From Bacteroidales bacterium (GTDB lineage Bacteria; Bacteroidota; Bacteroidia; Bacteroidales; Muribaculaceae): a DNA stretch of 55,777 nt. The position numbers were made by a program, and so were the translations under genes. Location of the stretch: the NCBI GenBank assembly GCA_910575615.1, contig CAJTEX010000019.1:1-55777 (forward strand), given 5' to 3'. Below the pieces are notes generated by a model. It worked only from the letters and a program-made list of their open reading frames with translations. It searched no databases and was not told the origin of the DNA. Below, piece after piece: positions 41,116 through 50,939 of the stretch (position 1 is the first letter of the stretch; every line of letters begins with the position of its first letter).

Positions 41116-42537
41116 TCATTTCGACGGGATTTTCTCCCGGAAACGGTCAAGCAGCCCGGTGACTTTTCTGACATATGCCACCGTGTGGCGACCACCGAAA
41201 TATCCGTTGCGGCATACCAGGTCGGAATAATATTCAGGATTGGCCTTCATAAGCAGGGCCTGCTCCACATTGCCGTCCCACACCTGAGGGTTCTTCCCGT
41301 ATTTGCCAGCCAATGCTATGGCGTCATACACATGGCCTATCCCTGAATTGTAGGATGCGATGACAAATTTCAGACGTTCCGCAGGGTCGGGGACTTTCTT
41401 GGAGAGCGAGCGGTCAAGATCGGCAAGTATGCGGGCGGCGGCCTCGATATTGGCCTGCGGGTCCTCGATTTTTTCAATCGGCAGACCGTAGGCGGCTGCC
41501 GACCGGGGCATTATCTGCATCAGTCCGCGCGCTCCGGCCCATGAGACCAGGTTGGTCTTGAAGCCGCTCTCGGCGTAACCAACTGCGGCAAGCACCCGCC
41601 AGTCCCAACCGATTTTCTTAGCCGCGCCCTTGAATATCGCGTCGTAAGGGGAAATCACTCCTTTTGACAGGTCAAGCGTGATGGCGCCAGGCAATTCGGC
41701 ATCGCCATTCTTGCTCAGCTCAAAATACCGTTTCAACAGCTCTGCCTGGCGGCGTTTCGGTGTCTCCTGGAGAAACCACTCGTTTACCGAGTCGGCAAGC
41801 CATTCATTCCCGGCGGCCACCCCCCACGATGCTTTCTGAGGAAAACTCAGAGGCAACGACACATCAAGGTCGCGGTAATATGTCTTGTTGATGCGGGCGA
41901 TGTCGCTGTCGACCACCGTGAGGGGAATCGTGCCGTCTGACACCATTCCTACCAGGTCTTCGGTTATCAGCGTGTCGCGGTCGACCTCATGGATGTTGAT
42001 TCCGCCCCCAAGCTCGCTGTCGAGATTCCGCAGACGGTAATCATATTTGGAGCCGGCCTCGACATAGACATCGCGCCCGATGAGCTGGGTCTCGTCGGTT
42101 ATCTCAGGCTTGCCATCTTTCAATGGCTGCACAAGCACCTGGGTGGTCACATATTCGGGCCCGCAGGCAACCACGCGGCTGTATTCCGCAGTCACCGGAA
42201 TCTCATAGGCGGCGAGGTCAATCTCCCCAGAGTCGAGCATCTCGACAAGACGGGCCATCGAGGGGGCGACGGTCAGATCCACCACCATCCCTTTGTCTTC
42301 GGCCCACTGGGTGACGAGGTTGTAGTCATAGCCCATCTCCTGGTCTCGGTAAAGGAAGTAGGATGTCGGGCTGTACAGGGTGGCGACCCTGAGGGTGTCT
42401 GGCAGGGGATGACGCTGCTCTACCGCGGCCTTTTCGGTCTCGGCGCTCTTGTGGCCGCCGCATCCAGACAGACACGGGATGACGGCAACCAATGCCGTCG
42501 CGGCCAAAGGCGACAACCTGCGTGACAACCTGCTCAA
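41116..42537 (-). CDS. mltF: MltF-like membrane-bound lytic transglycosylase
   Basis: 473 residues. A signal with lipobox LSGC leads into a periplasmic solute-binding type 3 domain (about 48-270: LRVATLYSPTSYFLYRDQEMGYDYNLV). The C-terminal SLT domain has the catalytic Glu in AAVGYAESGF followed by GARGLMQIMPRSA. The enzyme cleaves peptidoglycan with anhydromuramic ends; the solute-binding domain acts as a regulator in E. coli MltF. No ATG precedes the signal: the frame opens after a TAG at 42550-42552, and the first candidate start is TTG at 42537. It starts 23 bases after purM. Confidence 0.93.
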   Translation of the reverse strand: MSRLSRRLSPLAATALVAVIPCLSGCGGHKSAETEKAAVEQRHPLPDTLRVATLYSPTSYFLYRDQEMGYDYNLVTQWAEDKGMVVDLTVAPSMARLVEMLDSGEIDLAAYEIPVTAEYSRVVACGPEYVTTQVLVQPLKDGKPEITDETQLIGRDVYVEAGSKYDYRLRNLDSELGGGINIHEVDRDTLITEDLVGMVSDGTIPLTVVDSDIARINKTYYRDLDVSLPLSFPQKASWGVAAGNEWLADSVNEWFLQETPKRRQAELLKRYFELSKNGDAELPGAITLDLSKGVISPYDAIFKGAAKKIGWDWRVLAAVGYAESGFKTNLVSWAGARGLMQIMPRSAAAYGLPIEKIEDPQANIEAAARILADLDRSLSKKVPDPAERLKFVIASYNSGIGHVYDAIALAGKYGKNPQVWDGNVEQALLMKANPEYYSDLVCRNGYFGGRHTVAYVRKVTGLLDRFREKIPSK

Positions 42538-42560
42538 GATTCCTGCGCGCTATTAGGTGT

Positions 42561-43730
42561 TCAATATTCGAAAGTCCCTTGTTCGCCGGTGATTGTCAGG
42601 CGGTTTTCAGGAGCATCCTCGACGCGGCCCACGATGCGGGCCTCTATGCCGAAGCTCTCGGAGATGGCAATCACCTTGGCGGCATCCTCAGGAGAGACAT
42701 ATATCTCCATACGGTGGCCCATGTTGAATACCTTGTACATCTCGCGCCAGTCTGTGCCGCTCTGCTCCTGGATAAGGGCGAACAGCGGGGGCACGGGGAA
42801 AAGATTGTCTTTGATCACATGCTTGCCTTCTACGAAATGAAGCACTTTTGTCTGGGCGCCGCCGGTGCAGTGGACCATGCCGTGGATGGCCGGACGCATC
42901 TCCTCCAGGAGCTTTTTGATTACCGGGGCATATGTGCGGGTGGGCGACAAGACAAGCTTGCCGGCATCGAGCGGAGAGCCCTCCACCTTGTCGGTCAGCC
43001 CTACCGAACCGCTGTAAGCGAGTTCGCGGGGCATGCCGCCGTCATATGTCTCGGGGTATTTGTCGCCGGTCTGGCGGGCGAACACGTCGTGGCGAGCCGA
43101 GGTCAGCCCGTTGCTGCCCATGCCGCCGTTATATTCCTCCTCGTATGTGGCCTTGCCTGAAGAGGAGAGACCTACGATGACATCGCCACCTTTGATATTG
43201 GCGTTGTCTATGACATCAGAGCGGCGCATGCGGCAGGTGACTGTCGAGTCAACGATGATGGTGCGGACAAGGTCGCCGACATCCGCTGTCTCCCCGCCGG
43301 TCGAGTATATGCTCACACCAAGCGAGCGCATACGCTCGAGCAGCTCCTCGGTGCCGTTGATGATGGCGGCAATCACCTCGCCGGGTATGAGACGCTTGTT
43401 GCGCCCGATTGTCGATGAGACGAGGATGTTGTCGGTGGCCCCGACGCAAAGAAGGTCATCGATGTTCATCACCAGCGCGTCCTGGGCGATTCCCCGCCAT
43501 ACCGACAAGTCGCCGGTCTCGCGCCAGTAAGCGTAGGCGAGAGAGGATTTTGTCCCCGCCCCGTCGGCGTGCATGATGTTGCACCACTGGGGGTCTCCCC
43601 CGAGGATGTCGGGGATTATCTTGCAGAACGCCTTGGGGTAAAGACCCTTGTCGACATTCTTTATCGCGTTGTGGACATCTTCTTTAGCCGCGGACACACC
43701 GCGCATCATATATCGTTCGTTGGAAGTCAT
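42561..43730 (-). CDS. purM: Phosphoribosylformylglycinamidine cyclo-ligase, Bacteroidetes-type
   Basis: 389 residues. It makes aminoimidazole ribotide in purine synthesis. ATP and phosphate motifs are visible: HADGAGTKSSLAY, AQDALVMNIDDLLCVGA, GGETADVGDLV and the Gly-rich GDVIVGLSSSGKATYEEEYNGG. It is longer than E. coli PurM (345) and belongs to the divergent form typical of Bacteroidetes. cdsA lies 15 bases upstream in the same operon. Confidence 0.92.
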   Translation of the reverse strand: MTSNERYMMRGVSAAKEDVHNAIKNVDKGLYPKAFCKIIPDILGGDPQWCNIMHADGAGTKSSLAYAYWRETGDLSVWRGIAQDALVMNIDDLLCVGATDNILVSSTIGRNKRLIPGEVIAAIINGTEELLERMRSLGVSIYSTGGETADVGDLVRTIIVDSTVTCRMRRSDVIDNANIKGGDVIVGLSSSGKATYEEEYNGGMGSNGLTSARHDVFARQTGDKYPETYDGGMPRELAYSGSVGLTDKVEGSPLDAGKLVLSPTRTYAPVIKKLLEEMRPAIHGMVHCTGGAQTKVLHFVEGKHVIKDNLFPVPPLFALIQEQSGTDWREMYKVFNMGHRMEIYVSPEDAAKVIAISESFGIEARIVGRVEDAPENRLTITGEQGTFEY

Positions 43731-43745
43731 AGTCGGATGTTTTCT

Positions 43746-44603
43746 TTATATGCAGGCCAGCACGGCGAGCGACAGCATGTATGCCATGGTGGCGGGGATA
43801 ACAAGCAGCAGGGAGTCTATGCGGTCGAGAATGCCGCCATGGCCGGGAAGTATGTTGCCGGAGTCCTTGACCCCGAGAATGCGCTTCACGAGCGACTCAA
43901 CGAGGTCGCCCCATGTGCCGAAGACGCATACCACCGCGCCCAGCCCGAGCATCTGCCATATGTTCATGCCCCTGAAATCCTCGGGGAAGCAGAAGGAGAA
44001 CACGCCGGCTGCAACAAGGCAGAAGAGCAGGCCTCCGAAAAAGCCTTCCCATGATTTCTTGGGTGAGATTCGTTCAAAAAGCTTGTGGCGGCCAATCAGA
44101 GACCCAACGCAGAACGCGCCTGTGTCGCTCAGCCATATCAGGATGAATACCGAAAGGATGAACACCGGTGATGTCAGGCTGTAAAGCCATCCCAGCAGAC
44201 ACATAGGCAACGCTATGTAGATCTGCCCCATGAATGAATGGGCATAATGGGCCAGGGCGTTGCCATCCTGCACATACAGCTGGGCGACCATACGGGCCAG
44301 AAGGCAGACTATATAGGCAAACAGGAATGTAGACAGGTTCCAAGAGGCGAGAAAGCCCGGCAACGCACCACCGGCTGAGATGACCGAACCGGCGGAAATC
44401 AGGGCCACCCCGGCGAGCATGTCGAGCAACGATGTCGTGTTTGATACGCGCCCCTGGTTGGATATTTTGTTGAATTCGTTGATACCCAGCACTCCGAAAA
44501 GCACTGTCAGTCCCCAGAACCATATGCGGCCGCCGAAGATGGCGCCCACGATAACAGCAATGTATAACAGACCTGTCAGGGAGCGTGTCAGAACATTTTT
44601 CAT
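43746..44603 (-). CDS. cdsA: Phosphatidate cytidylyltransferase
   Basis: 285 residues with about eight membrane segments. It makes CDP-diacylglycerol from CTP and phosphatidate, the branch point of phospholipid synthesis. The CdsA signature is near the C-terminus: GDLVESLVKRILGVKDSG and GHGGILDRID, with LSDTGAFCVGSLIGRHKL and SPKKSWEGFFGG before it. A good promoter lies directly upstream. purM and mltF follow and are likely co-transcribed. Confidence 0.96.
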   Translation of the reverse strand: MKNVLTRSLTGLLYIAVIVGAIFGGRIWFWGLTVLFGVLGINEFNKISNQGRVSNTTSLLDMLAGVALISAGSVISAGGALPGFLASWNLSTFLFAYIVCLLARMVAQLYVQDGNALAHYAHSFMGQIYIALPMCLLGWLYSLTSPVFILSVFILIWLSDTGAFCVGSLIGRHKLFERISPKKSWEGFFGGLLFCLVAAGVFSFCFPEDFRGMNIWQMLGLGAVVCVFGTWGDLVESLVKRILGVKDSGNILPGHGGILDRIDSLLLVIPATMAYMLSLAVLACI

Positions 44604-44628
44604 TATATGCGATATTTCGATGACAACG

Positions 44629-44659
44629 CAAAATTAACAATTTTACCTCATCTGGCAAA
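44629..44659 (-). promoter_or_regulatory. Promoter of cdsA-purM-mltF
   Basis: On the minus strand: -33 TTTG (44656-44659), 19-base spacer, -7 TAATTTTG (44629-44636), 26 bases before the cdsA ATG. Confidence 0.75.
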
Positions 44660-44681
44660 ATTTAAGCGCTGATTAATAATT

Positions 44682-46874
44682 TCAGAGTGCCGCCTTCACC
44701 ACACACCCGCCTGAACGCAAGATGTAAACGCCAGAGGAGACCGATTCTGGAGCCACTCTGCGGCCCGAAACTGTGAACACCTCGCATCCATTGAACCGCG
44801 CGTAATCGGCCAACGAGGCGGCGGTCAGCGGACAGGGCAATGGCGGCAGGCCTCCCTCCAACTTGCCGTCGACCGCCACTTGCCCCAGGCTGCCTGATGA
44901 CAGCAATTTCCGCAGGCCAGCGTATGAATCAAGCACTCCCCCGCCCCATCTCGGGTTGGTGGGGTTGACGGTTGGAGCGACGGCAGAAGACACCACCGCC
45001 TCTTTGATTTCAGCCGGGGAGGCATCGGGTTTGGCCTCGAGCCACAAGGCGCACACACCGGCCACATATGGCGATGACATGGAGGTGCCGGAGGCGGAAG
45101 CCCAGTAATAGTCAGTGCCAGCCGAAGAGTCCATATGGCTGTAAGTGTCGACAACCTCGGGATGGGCAAGCGCGTATGGGGTTGATACCGATGAGACAAG
45201 CCACGCGCCCGGCGCGACTATGTCGGGCAATCGCCCTGTGAGCCCGCCGGTGCAGAATGATGAGAACCCGGCGATGTCGCCCACACCATATGCTCCACTG
45301 CCATTCTCACCGTCGAGCCTGGGCCATTCATTACGCGAACACATAGCCCCGACCCCGATGACTCCTTCGCCGGTGACGAAGTCGTTTATGACACCGTCAG
45401 TGCCAAGATAACCGAATGTCTCATTTCCGGGAATATCCCTGAACCTCAGCATGTCAGACGCGTAAGCCGTTATCCGCTGTCCCTGGCGGCCCGTGACCTC
45501 CAAGGCGATTTCATAACGTTCGGAAATCTCCCCGTCATGGCCAGGCAGATTCTCCACATCGACATACACCAGCCCGTTGAAACGCCCGTTCTCAGGGTTA
45601 ATCTCAGTGGTCAGTGTTGCCACTCCGTTGAAACAGCGGGCAAAAGCCTCTGAGACCATTTCAGACGCGCCATCTCCGCCATGGGCAATGACAACCTCGT
45701 TTGATGAGCCGATGACCCATCTCTGCTCAGCACCAGCGGCAGAAACGGGCGGGAAAGCCTCGCGCGCGACCACCTCACCGGTCTCATTGTCGACAACGAG
45801 AACCGCGAAATCAAACGAAGACGCGTCTCGGCTCCACACGTCAATGTAACCTTTGGCCCTGAAGAGCCTCCAGGACGGGACATCGATGACAGCCGCCGCC
45901 GTCGGGCCGTCGGCCGGGAACACTCCGTTCCATATCCCCACCCTTCCGCCGTCATTTCCGGCAGAGATGCATATCACCGCCTCCTCGGCGAGCAATTCGA
46001 GATACTGGCAGAACAGGGATGTGCCGTCGTGAGGGCCAAGGCTTGAGCTGACCGACATGTTTATCACCGCCGGTTTACCCTGCTGCCGCGCGTAACCCAC
46101 GACATCCTCCATCCCGGCCAACAGCAAAGCATCTGTCAGGATGCTGGTGGTGGCAACAATCTCGGCATCCGTGGCCACCCCGTGATATGGATTGCCACGG
46201 TAGCCCCCGGCCATAATCCCCGCGACATGTGTGGCATGCCACTGCCCGTCGTCATCGGTCTGCCAGGCGGCTATATCCTCCCGGTTCTCAAGGCGGGTGA
46301 CGGCGGCAGGGGTGTCGCCATAATCGGTCAGCAATGCCACACGCGACCATCCGTCTTCATCGTTCCTGAACGCAAGATGGTTAGGGTCAAAACCAGTGTC
46401 GGTGAAGCCAACCACCACCCCCTTTCCGGTGTAAGCCGGGGCGTCATCACCACAAGTTATCTCGGGAAGCGAGGTGAAAGTCAAAGCCCGGTCAAGGACG
46501 GGGGTGCAGACCTGGCCCCCCTCTATCCGAGAGACTACTCCAAGCGATGCCAACTCGCCTACAACGTCGACCGGGACGTAAGCGAGAACCATCGGGCCGC
46601 GCCGGTAGAGCTCGACCACAGAAAGAGGCAACTGTGTGTCATCACTGTTAAGCTTTATGATAAGCGGGATATATCTCCCGTCGGGCTGCCGCGCCGCCCC
46701 CTCTGCACTTCCTCCCAGCCGCTCTGACATTTTTGCGGCAAGCAGAGGCGAGAGGGTGCGCGAGTCAATTCTGAACGCCATCCCGGCCATAGACATGACG
46801 ACAGCCAGCACGCATATACGGGTGAAGCGATGCGATAGATTTAATAGATTTAATGGTCGGAGCATAAGAGACAT
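44682..46874 (-). CDS. Secreted subtilisin-like (S8) protease with possible type IX sorting tail
   Basis: 730 residues. An N-terminal signal segment (about 17-34) precedes a propeptide-like region. The peptidase domain has the triad Asp (VVGFTDTGFDPNH), His (GQWHATHVAGIMAGG) and Ser (ASGTSMSSPYVAGVCA). A large insertion between His and Ser (about 340-560) looks like a beta-sandwich. The last 35 residues (CEVFTVSGRRVAPESVSSG, then VYILRSGG) resemble a short type IX C-terminal sorting signal, which fits the sprA gene in this window. Substrate unknown. The ATG follows the small membrane gene by 6 bases. Confidence 0.9.
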   Translation of the reverse strand: MSLMLRPLNLLNLSHRFTRICVLAVVMSMAGMAFRIDSRTLSPLLAAKMSERLGGSAEGAARQPDGRYIPLIIKLNSDDTQLPLSVVELYRRGPMVLAYVPVDVVGELASLGVVSRIEGGQVCTPVLDRALTFTSLPEITCGDDAPAYTGKGVVVGFTDTGFDPNHLAFRNDEDGWSRVALLTDYGDTPAAVTRLENREDIAAWQTDDDGQWHATHVAGIMAGGYRGNPYHGVATDAEIVATTSILTDALLLAGMEDVVGYARQQGKPAVINMSVSSSLGPHDGTSLFCQYLELLAEEAVICISAGNDGGRVGIWNGVFPADGPTAAAVIDVPSWRLFRAKGYIDVWSRDASSFDFAVLVVDNETGEVVAREAFPPVSAAGAEQRWVIGSSNEVVIAHGGDGASEMVSEAFARCFNGVATLTTEINPENGRFNGLVYVDVENLPGHDGEISERYEIALEVTGRQGQRITAYASDMLRFRDIPGNETFGYLGTDGVINDFVTGEGVIGVGAMCSRNEWPRLDGENGSGAYGVGDIAGFSSFCTGGLTGRLPDIVAPGAWLVSSVSTPYALAHPEVVDTYSHMDSSAGTDYYWASASGTSMSSPYVAGVCALWLEAKPDASPAEIKEAVVSSAVAPTVNPTNPRWGGGVLDSYAGLRKLLSSGSLGQVAVDGKLEGGLPPLPCPLTAASLADYARFNGCEVFTVSGRRVAPESVSSGVYILRSGGCVVKAAL

Positions 46875-46880
46875 TTGATG

Positions 46881-47081
46881 TCAGAAGTCGCCCGAACGTT
46901 TATCTATGACACGGCCAATTATCATAAGCAAGGCTCCTGCCATCACCACGCCACATAGCGACACCGAGACAATCCGCCCGGTCGACGCCGCGACTCCGAT
47001 TATCATTGTCAGCAGGTAGGCGATGATCATGCCGAGTGTGATCATGAATCCTGTCCAGAATATGGTCTTGCCTGTTTTCAT
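46881..47081 (-). CDS. Small membrane protein with two TM segments
   Basis: 66 residues from the ATG at 47081 (MKTGKTIFWTGFMITLGMII). Two hydrophobic helices (about 7-30, IFWTGFMITLGMIIAYLLTM; and 38-56, VSLCGVVMAGALLMIIG) are separated by a short loop, with a basic tail (RVIDKRSGDF). No domain is recognised. The frame is open to 47399, but the added part overlaps the nitroreductase gene and has no coding character. It lies 6 bases upstream of the protease gene, so the pair may be an operon. Confidence 0.65.
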   Translation of the reverse strand: MKTGKTIFWTGFMITLGMIIAYLLTMIIGVAASTGRIVSVSLCGVVMAGALLMIIGRVIDKRSGDF

Positions 47082-47256
47082 AGCGTCCCTGTTGTTACGG
47101 AGATGGCCAGATGCCTCTCCGGGTGATTGAATTCTGGTCGGGAGGAATGCGCCCGGCATATTTTTTGCGGAGGCTCCTCCTCTCTTATTTAAAGGACTTT
47201 GAGACAGGCAATGTTCAGTTACGACTGTGTTTGAATTGGTTGTAATTGCTGTTTTT

Positions 47257-48036
47257 TCAGATACAGCGAAACTCCAGGGCGGGCATCCCGGATGAGGACG
47301 GGGCAATCTCCCAGTCAAGCCCCTTCCGGCGTGAAGCGAGCAGGAAATGGCAGTAAGCGATGCCCATGTCGATGGCGGAAAACCGTCCGGAACCGGCACA
47401 GCTGAACCTCACCACCTCCTCGCCGCACCCCTCTCTGCCAGAAACGACACACCTCCAAGGCTGGGAATTGGAGGAGGATGGGGCAAGCCTGACAGCCTCA
47501 AGCGCCATCCCCACAGGGGAATCCTGAGGTGCCCCTTGAAACAATCGGGCGAACGGCTTACGGCGGTCGGCTTTCACCACACGACGCATCAGCCGCTCGG
47601 CAAACCGCCGCCTGGGGGTAGGATGGCCTATCGGGGACACAATCGAGATTTCCCGCCCCTGTCCCATGTGCCCGAATGCCTCGGCGAACGGCCCACGGCG
47701 GAATGTGCCCCCGAGCCAACATGTGGAGAGGTTCATCTCCGTGGCTTTAAGTATCAGGGCCTCGAACATGAATCCGGCCTGCACCTGCTCCGCCTGAGAC
47801 TTACCTGAGGCCATGACAAGAAACTGGCGGGCTCCGGTGATGAAACCGTATGTGCCGAGCCGGCCATCTGCGTCCTCATGGGCGACAACGCGAATATCCG
47901 GCACAGCGACATCCTCGAAAAGCCTGGGGAGCGCCTTGATTTCCTCTTCCAGCGCGGCAATCGTGGCTTTGTCGAGACGCAACCCATTGTATGTGCGGCA
48001 TGACTGCCGCCGTTGTATTATTTCAAGAATTTCCAT
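47257..48036 (-). CDS. Nitroreductase-family protein (putative TM nitroreductase type)
   Basis: 259 residues from the ATG at 48036 (MEILEIIQRRQSCRTYNG). Two half-repeats of the nitroreductase fold are visible: RRQSCRTYNGLRLD near the start, and APSSSNSQPWRCVV at about 190 with the flavin-contacting Ser/Asn. MFEALILKATEMNLSTCWLGG is the helix typical of the family. Members bind FMN and reduce nitro groups, quinones or flavins; the physiological substrate is unknown. The stop codon is about 175 bases before the small membrane gene. Confidence 0.87.
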   Translation of the reverse strand: MEILEIIQRRQSCRTYNGLRLDKATIAALEEEIKALPRLFEDVAVPDIRVVAHEDADGRLGTYGFITGARQFLVMASGKSQAEQVQAGFMFEALILKATEMNLSTCWLGGTFRRGPFAEAFGHMGQGREISIVSPIGHPTPRRRFAERLMRRVVKADRRKPFARLFQGAPQDSPVGMALEAVRLAPSSSNSQPWRCVVSGREGCGEEVVRFSCAGSGRFSAIDMGIAYCHFLLASRRKGLDWEIAPSSSGMPALEFRCI

Positions 48037-48123
48037 CTCGCGTATCCATAAAGCCGACAAAAGCGCCCTGCGCACAAACGCGCGGGGCACTTCTGCAAGC
48101 GGTTATTGTCTTTGACCCGCAGT

Positions 48124-49761
48124 TTATTTGTTAAGGGTCTCGATATACTTCTGAAGCTCTTCAGAGGGTTGGATTTCATAGAAGCGCTGGAACATCTTCT
48201 TGGCCTCCTCGATGTTGTGGTTGGTCACATAGTAGTTGCCAAGGCGACCAAGCACCTGCACATAGATTGCCTGGCGGTTCTGCAGGTTGGCGGGGTCGGA
48301 GTCAAGCGCGGCGAGGGTCTCAAGGTCAGCCTGAGCCACGAGATCGTTGATTTCGCTCTGGTTTGCCACCAGTAAGATGCGTGCGCGGTGGTTGAGCACC
48401 AGCGGATGGTTGGGGGTCATCTCATACACACGGTTGATGGCGGCGATGGCCTTCTCAGATGAAGCCTGCCATGCGGGGTTCTCAGCCTTCTGCTGGGCCG
48501 AAGAGAGGGCGTTCCAGCGGAGGGCGAGGGCCAGCAGGTCGTTGGGATCCACGTCGTCTCCCTGGAGGTCGATGTATTTCTGCATCGTGTCGGCGGCCTC
48601 CTGGAAACGGAGACCATGGTTGTAAGCCTGCGAGAGGTCTTTGAGCAGGGAGGTCTTCTCGGGATCCACCTTAACGGCGTTCTCATACATCACGATGGCC
48701 AGGGAGTCATTGCCCATGTCGGTGAGCAACTCGCCATACTGGGAGTAGTCCTGCGAGTTTACCTGCGCCTTAGGGTTGGCGAGCAGGGCCTCGGCGGCAT
48801 TGACGGCAGCGATGGTGTCGCCCATTGCCTTCTTGTTGTAGAACTGCATGCGCTGCATGTAGAAGTTGCCGGGATCGTCGGCAAGGATCTGCGATGCCAG
48901 GTCGTAGCTCTCAGGGTAACGCTGGGCGAAGAAGAGCAGACCTACCAGACGCTGCTTGTCTTTCTGGAACGAGTTGGGGTTCTGGATGTAAGCCTCATAC
49001 TGATTGGCCGCGTTGGTCAGCTGGTTGGCGTCGTAGAGTTTCTCGGCCAGCTCACGCTGTACCAGCGCCGAGTTGGGCTGATAGGTCAGCAGCTCGCGGA
49101 GTTTGTCGATGGCGGCTTTCTCGTTGACCTTGAAGATAACGCGGGCATATTTGACGTATGCCTCGGGATGGGCGTCCTGGGCGTTCTTTGACTCATGGTC
49201 AAAGGTGGCAGCCATCTCGTACATACCGGCGGCATCACCGACATTGGTGCCGGCAAGACGGTCACCTTCAAGGATGTAAGGTGCGGGTGCGGTGTTCTTT
49301 GACTGCTTCTTGATGTCGGCGAGCCACTTGTCAATTTCATTGGCATAGGTCACCGGGTTGGCCTCGAAATATGCTCGGGGAATCTCGGTGAGGATGTCGG
49401 CGTCTTTCTTGGCCAGACCTTTGGCTTTCTTGAAATAGTCGGCGGCAGCCTTGGTGTCTCCGGCCGAGAGGGCGAGCGAACCGAGACCTACATAATTGTA
49501 ACCGTTCTCGGCATCGGCAGCGACACCCTTGTCAAACATGGCCTTTGCCTGGGCCTTGTCGCCCTGCTGGAGGGCAATCTGGCCGAGGTAATAGTAGGCT
49601 GTGGCCTGGTCGGTGCCCGGCTGGGTGAGAGTGTTGTTGAGGATGATGGCGGCCTCTTCCGGCTGGTCGGCACGGAAGTATTCCACTCCATCCATGTATC
49701 CCTCGGCAGCCATCGACATGGCTCCTCCGAGGAGCAGGGAGAACATGAGTTTTAATTTCAT
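48124..49761 (-). CDS. Exported tetratricopeptide-repeat protein
   Basis: 545 residues. A signal peptide (MKLKLMFSLLLGGAMSMAA) is followed by many TPR units across the chain, for example TAYYYLGQIALQQGDKAQAK, NGYNYVGLGSLALSAGDTKA, NYYVTNHNIEEAKKMFQRFY. TPR arrays are helical scaffolds for protein interaction; this one should be periplasmic. It lies 61 bases downstream of the PstS-like lipoprotein gene. That pairing recalls TonB/ExbBD-associated clusters of Bacteroidetes, which often contain a PstS-like and a TPR protein, but no tonB or exb gene is seen here. Confidence 0.88.
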   Translation of the reverse strand: MKLKLMFSLLLGGAMSMAAEGYMDGVEYFRADQPEEAAIILNNTLTQPGTDQATAYYYLGQIALQQGDKAQAKAMFDKGVAADAENGYNYVGLGSLALSAGDTKAAADYFKKAKGLAKKDADILTEIPRAYFEANPVTYANEIDKWLADIKKQSKNTAPAPYILEGDRLAGTNVGDAAGMYEMAATFDHESKNAQDAHPEAYVKYARVIFKVNEKAAIDKLRELLTYQPNSALVQRELAEKLYDANQLTNAANQYEAYIQNPNSFQKDKQRLVGLLFFAQRYPESYDLASQILADDPGNFYMQRMQFYNKKAMGDTIAAVNAAEALLANPKAQVNSQDYSQYGELLTDMGNDSLAIVMYENAVKVDPEKTSLLKDLSQAYNHGLRFQEAADTMQKYIDLQGDDVDPNDLLALALRWNALSSAQQKAENPAWQASSEKAIAAINRVYEMTPNHPLVLNHRARILLVANQSEINDLVAQADLETLAALDSDPANLQNRQAIYVQVLGRLGNYYVTNHNIEEAKKMFQRFYEIQPSEELQKYIETLNK

Positions 49762-49822
49762 CTTTCTTCTATAATTTATGCGTTATTACTATTTTTTTCC
49801 ATTGTTTGAAATGCCCCGTGGG

Positions 49823-50818
49823 TCAATGCACCTCTACCTGGCGGTGGCTGACCAGCGCAGGCAGCACACCAGTGGTCTGTATCAGCTTCTGTCCCTGGAA
49901 AGAGGTCACGAAGGAGAAGAATCCGTTGGCAAGGCTGCCGGCCGCCCCGGTGTTTATCATATATATGGAGCGGTAGAGGGGATATGTGCCGTCAAAGATA
50001 TAAGCCTGGTAAGGCTTGACGGCCACAAGGGAGTTGTCGCGGCGGATAGGCAGCACCTTCACCTGGTCGGTGAACTCGGTGGTGGTGGTGTCGTCGACCT
50101 CGAGGGTCTTGAACTTCTCCTCGGCAGAGAGGTCGACCGTCTTCAAATCGGTGGAAATCCAGCTGACACCAACCAGGCCAATGGCGTTGCGCCGGTTCTT
50201 GACAGCCTCAAACACGGCTGGGATGGTCTCGGCCGAATAGACGTTGGCGGGGAACTTGCGCCCGTCCATGAGCGAGTCTGACATGTATTTTACGATGCTC
50301 GACCCGCTATGGTCGAATATCACCTGTATGTCGCCCAGCTTCGAGGGCCACACCTGATCCCAGCGGGTAACCACCCCGGTCAGAATCTCACGCAGCTCCT
50401 TCAACGACAGGTTCTCCACCGGATTTTCGGGATTGACAATCACGGCGATGGCATCGACCGCGATTTTCTTTGTCTTGGCTACCCTCTTGCGCTCCTTGAG
50501 ATAGCGGATCTGGTCTTTTGTCAGCTCGCGCGACACCACGGCCACGCGGGCATTGCCGAGAACTACCGAGTCAATGGCGGCTTTCTCATCTATATAATAA
50601 GAGAGGATTGCGGCATGGGGATAGCAGAATTCAAACACCTCGATTTCCTCCTGCATGATGTTCTCAAACGAGGCATCACAGGCCATCACAAGGGTGCCTG
50701 ACGTGGCAGAATTGCCTTTCGGGGCCTCCTTGCGGCCCCCTTTCGAGCTGCAACCGGCAAGTATGCCTGCCAGCAGGGCAAGCACCGCCATAAACGCTAT
50801 GACCTTATGTCTGTTCAT
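49823..50818 (-). CDS. PstS-like phosphate-type substrate-binding lipoprotein
   Basis: 331 residues. A lipoprotein signal with lipobox LAGC is followed by a PBP-like fold: GTLVMACDASFENIMQEEI, VAVVSRELTKDQI, IAVIVNPENPVENLSLKELREIL, TGVVTRWDQVWP and DHSGSSIVKYMSDSLM. It resembles the PstS phosphate-binding family, but no pstCAB transporter is nearby, so it may serve as a sensor or scaffold. It is probably co-transcribed with the TPR gene. Confidence 0.87.
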   Translation of the reverse strand: MNRHKVIAFMAVLALLAGILAGCSSKGGRKEAPKGNSATSGTLVMACDASFENIMQEEIEVFEFCYPHAAILSYYIDEKAAIDSVVLGNARVAVVSRELTKDQIRYLKERKRVAKTKKIAVDAIAVIVNPENPVENLSLKELREILTGVVTRWDQVWPSKLGDIQVIFDHSGSSIVKYMSDSLMDGRKFPANVYSAETIPAVFEAVKNRRNAIGLVGVSWISTDLKTVDLSAEEKFKTLEVDDTTTTEFTDQVKVLPIRRDNSLVAVKPYQAYIFDGTYPLYRSIYMINTGAAGSLANGFFSFVTSFQGQKLIQTTGVLPALVSHRQVEVH

Positions 50819-50839
50819 AATCCGCTATAATGCTTGACG

Positions 50840-50847
50840 CAAAGTTA
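50840..50847 (-). promoter_or_regulatory. -7 box (TAACTTTG) of the PstS-like/TPR operon
   Basis: Minus strand, 22 bases before the ATG. The -33 position reads TTCG (50867-50870), a weak match. Confidence 0.55.
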
Positions 50848-50939
50848 CACTATTTTTCTATATCAGCGAAATTTTTTCGACATCGCCGCTATTAAAGCCA
50901 TCAAGCCCCGCTTCGCGGCAGCCTATGGCCACATCGGTC

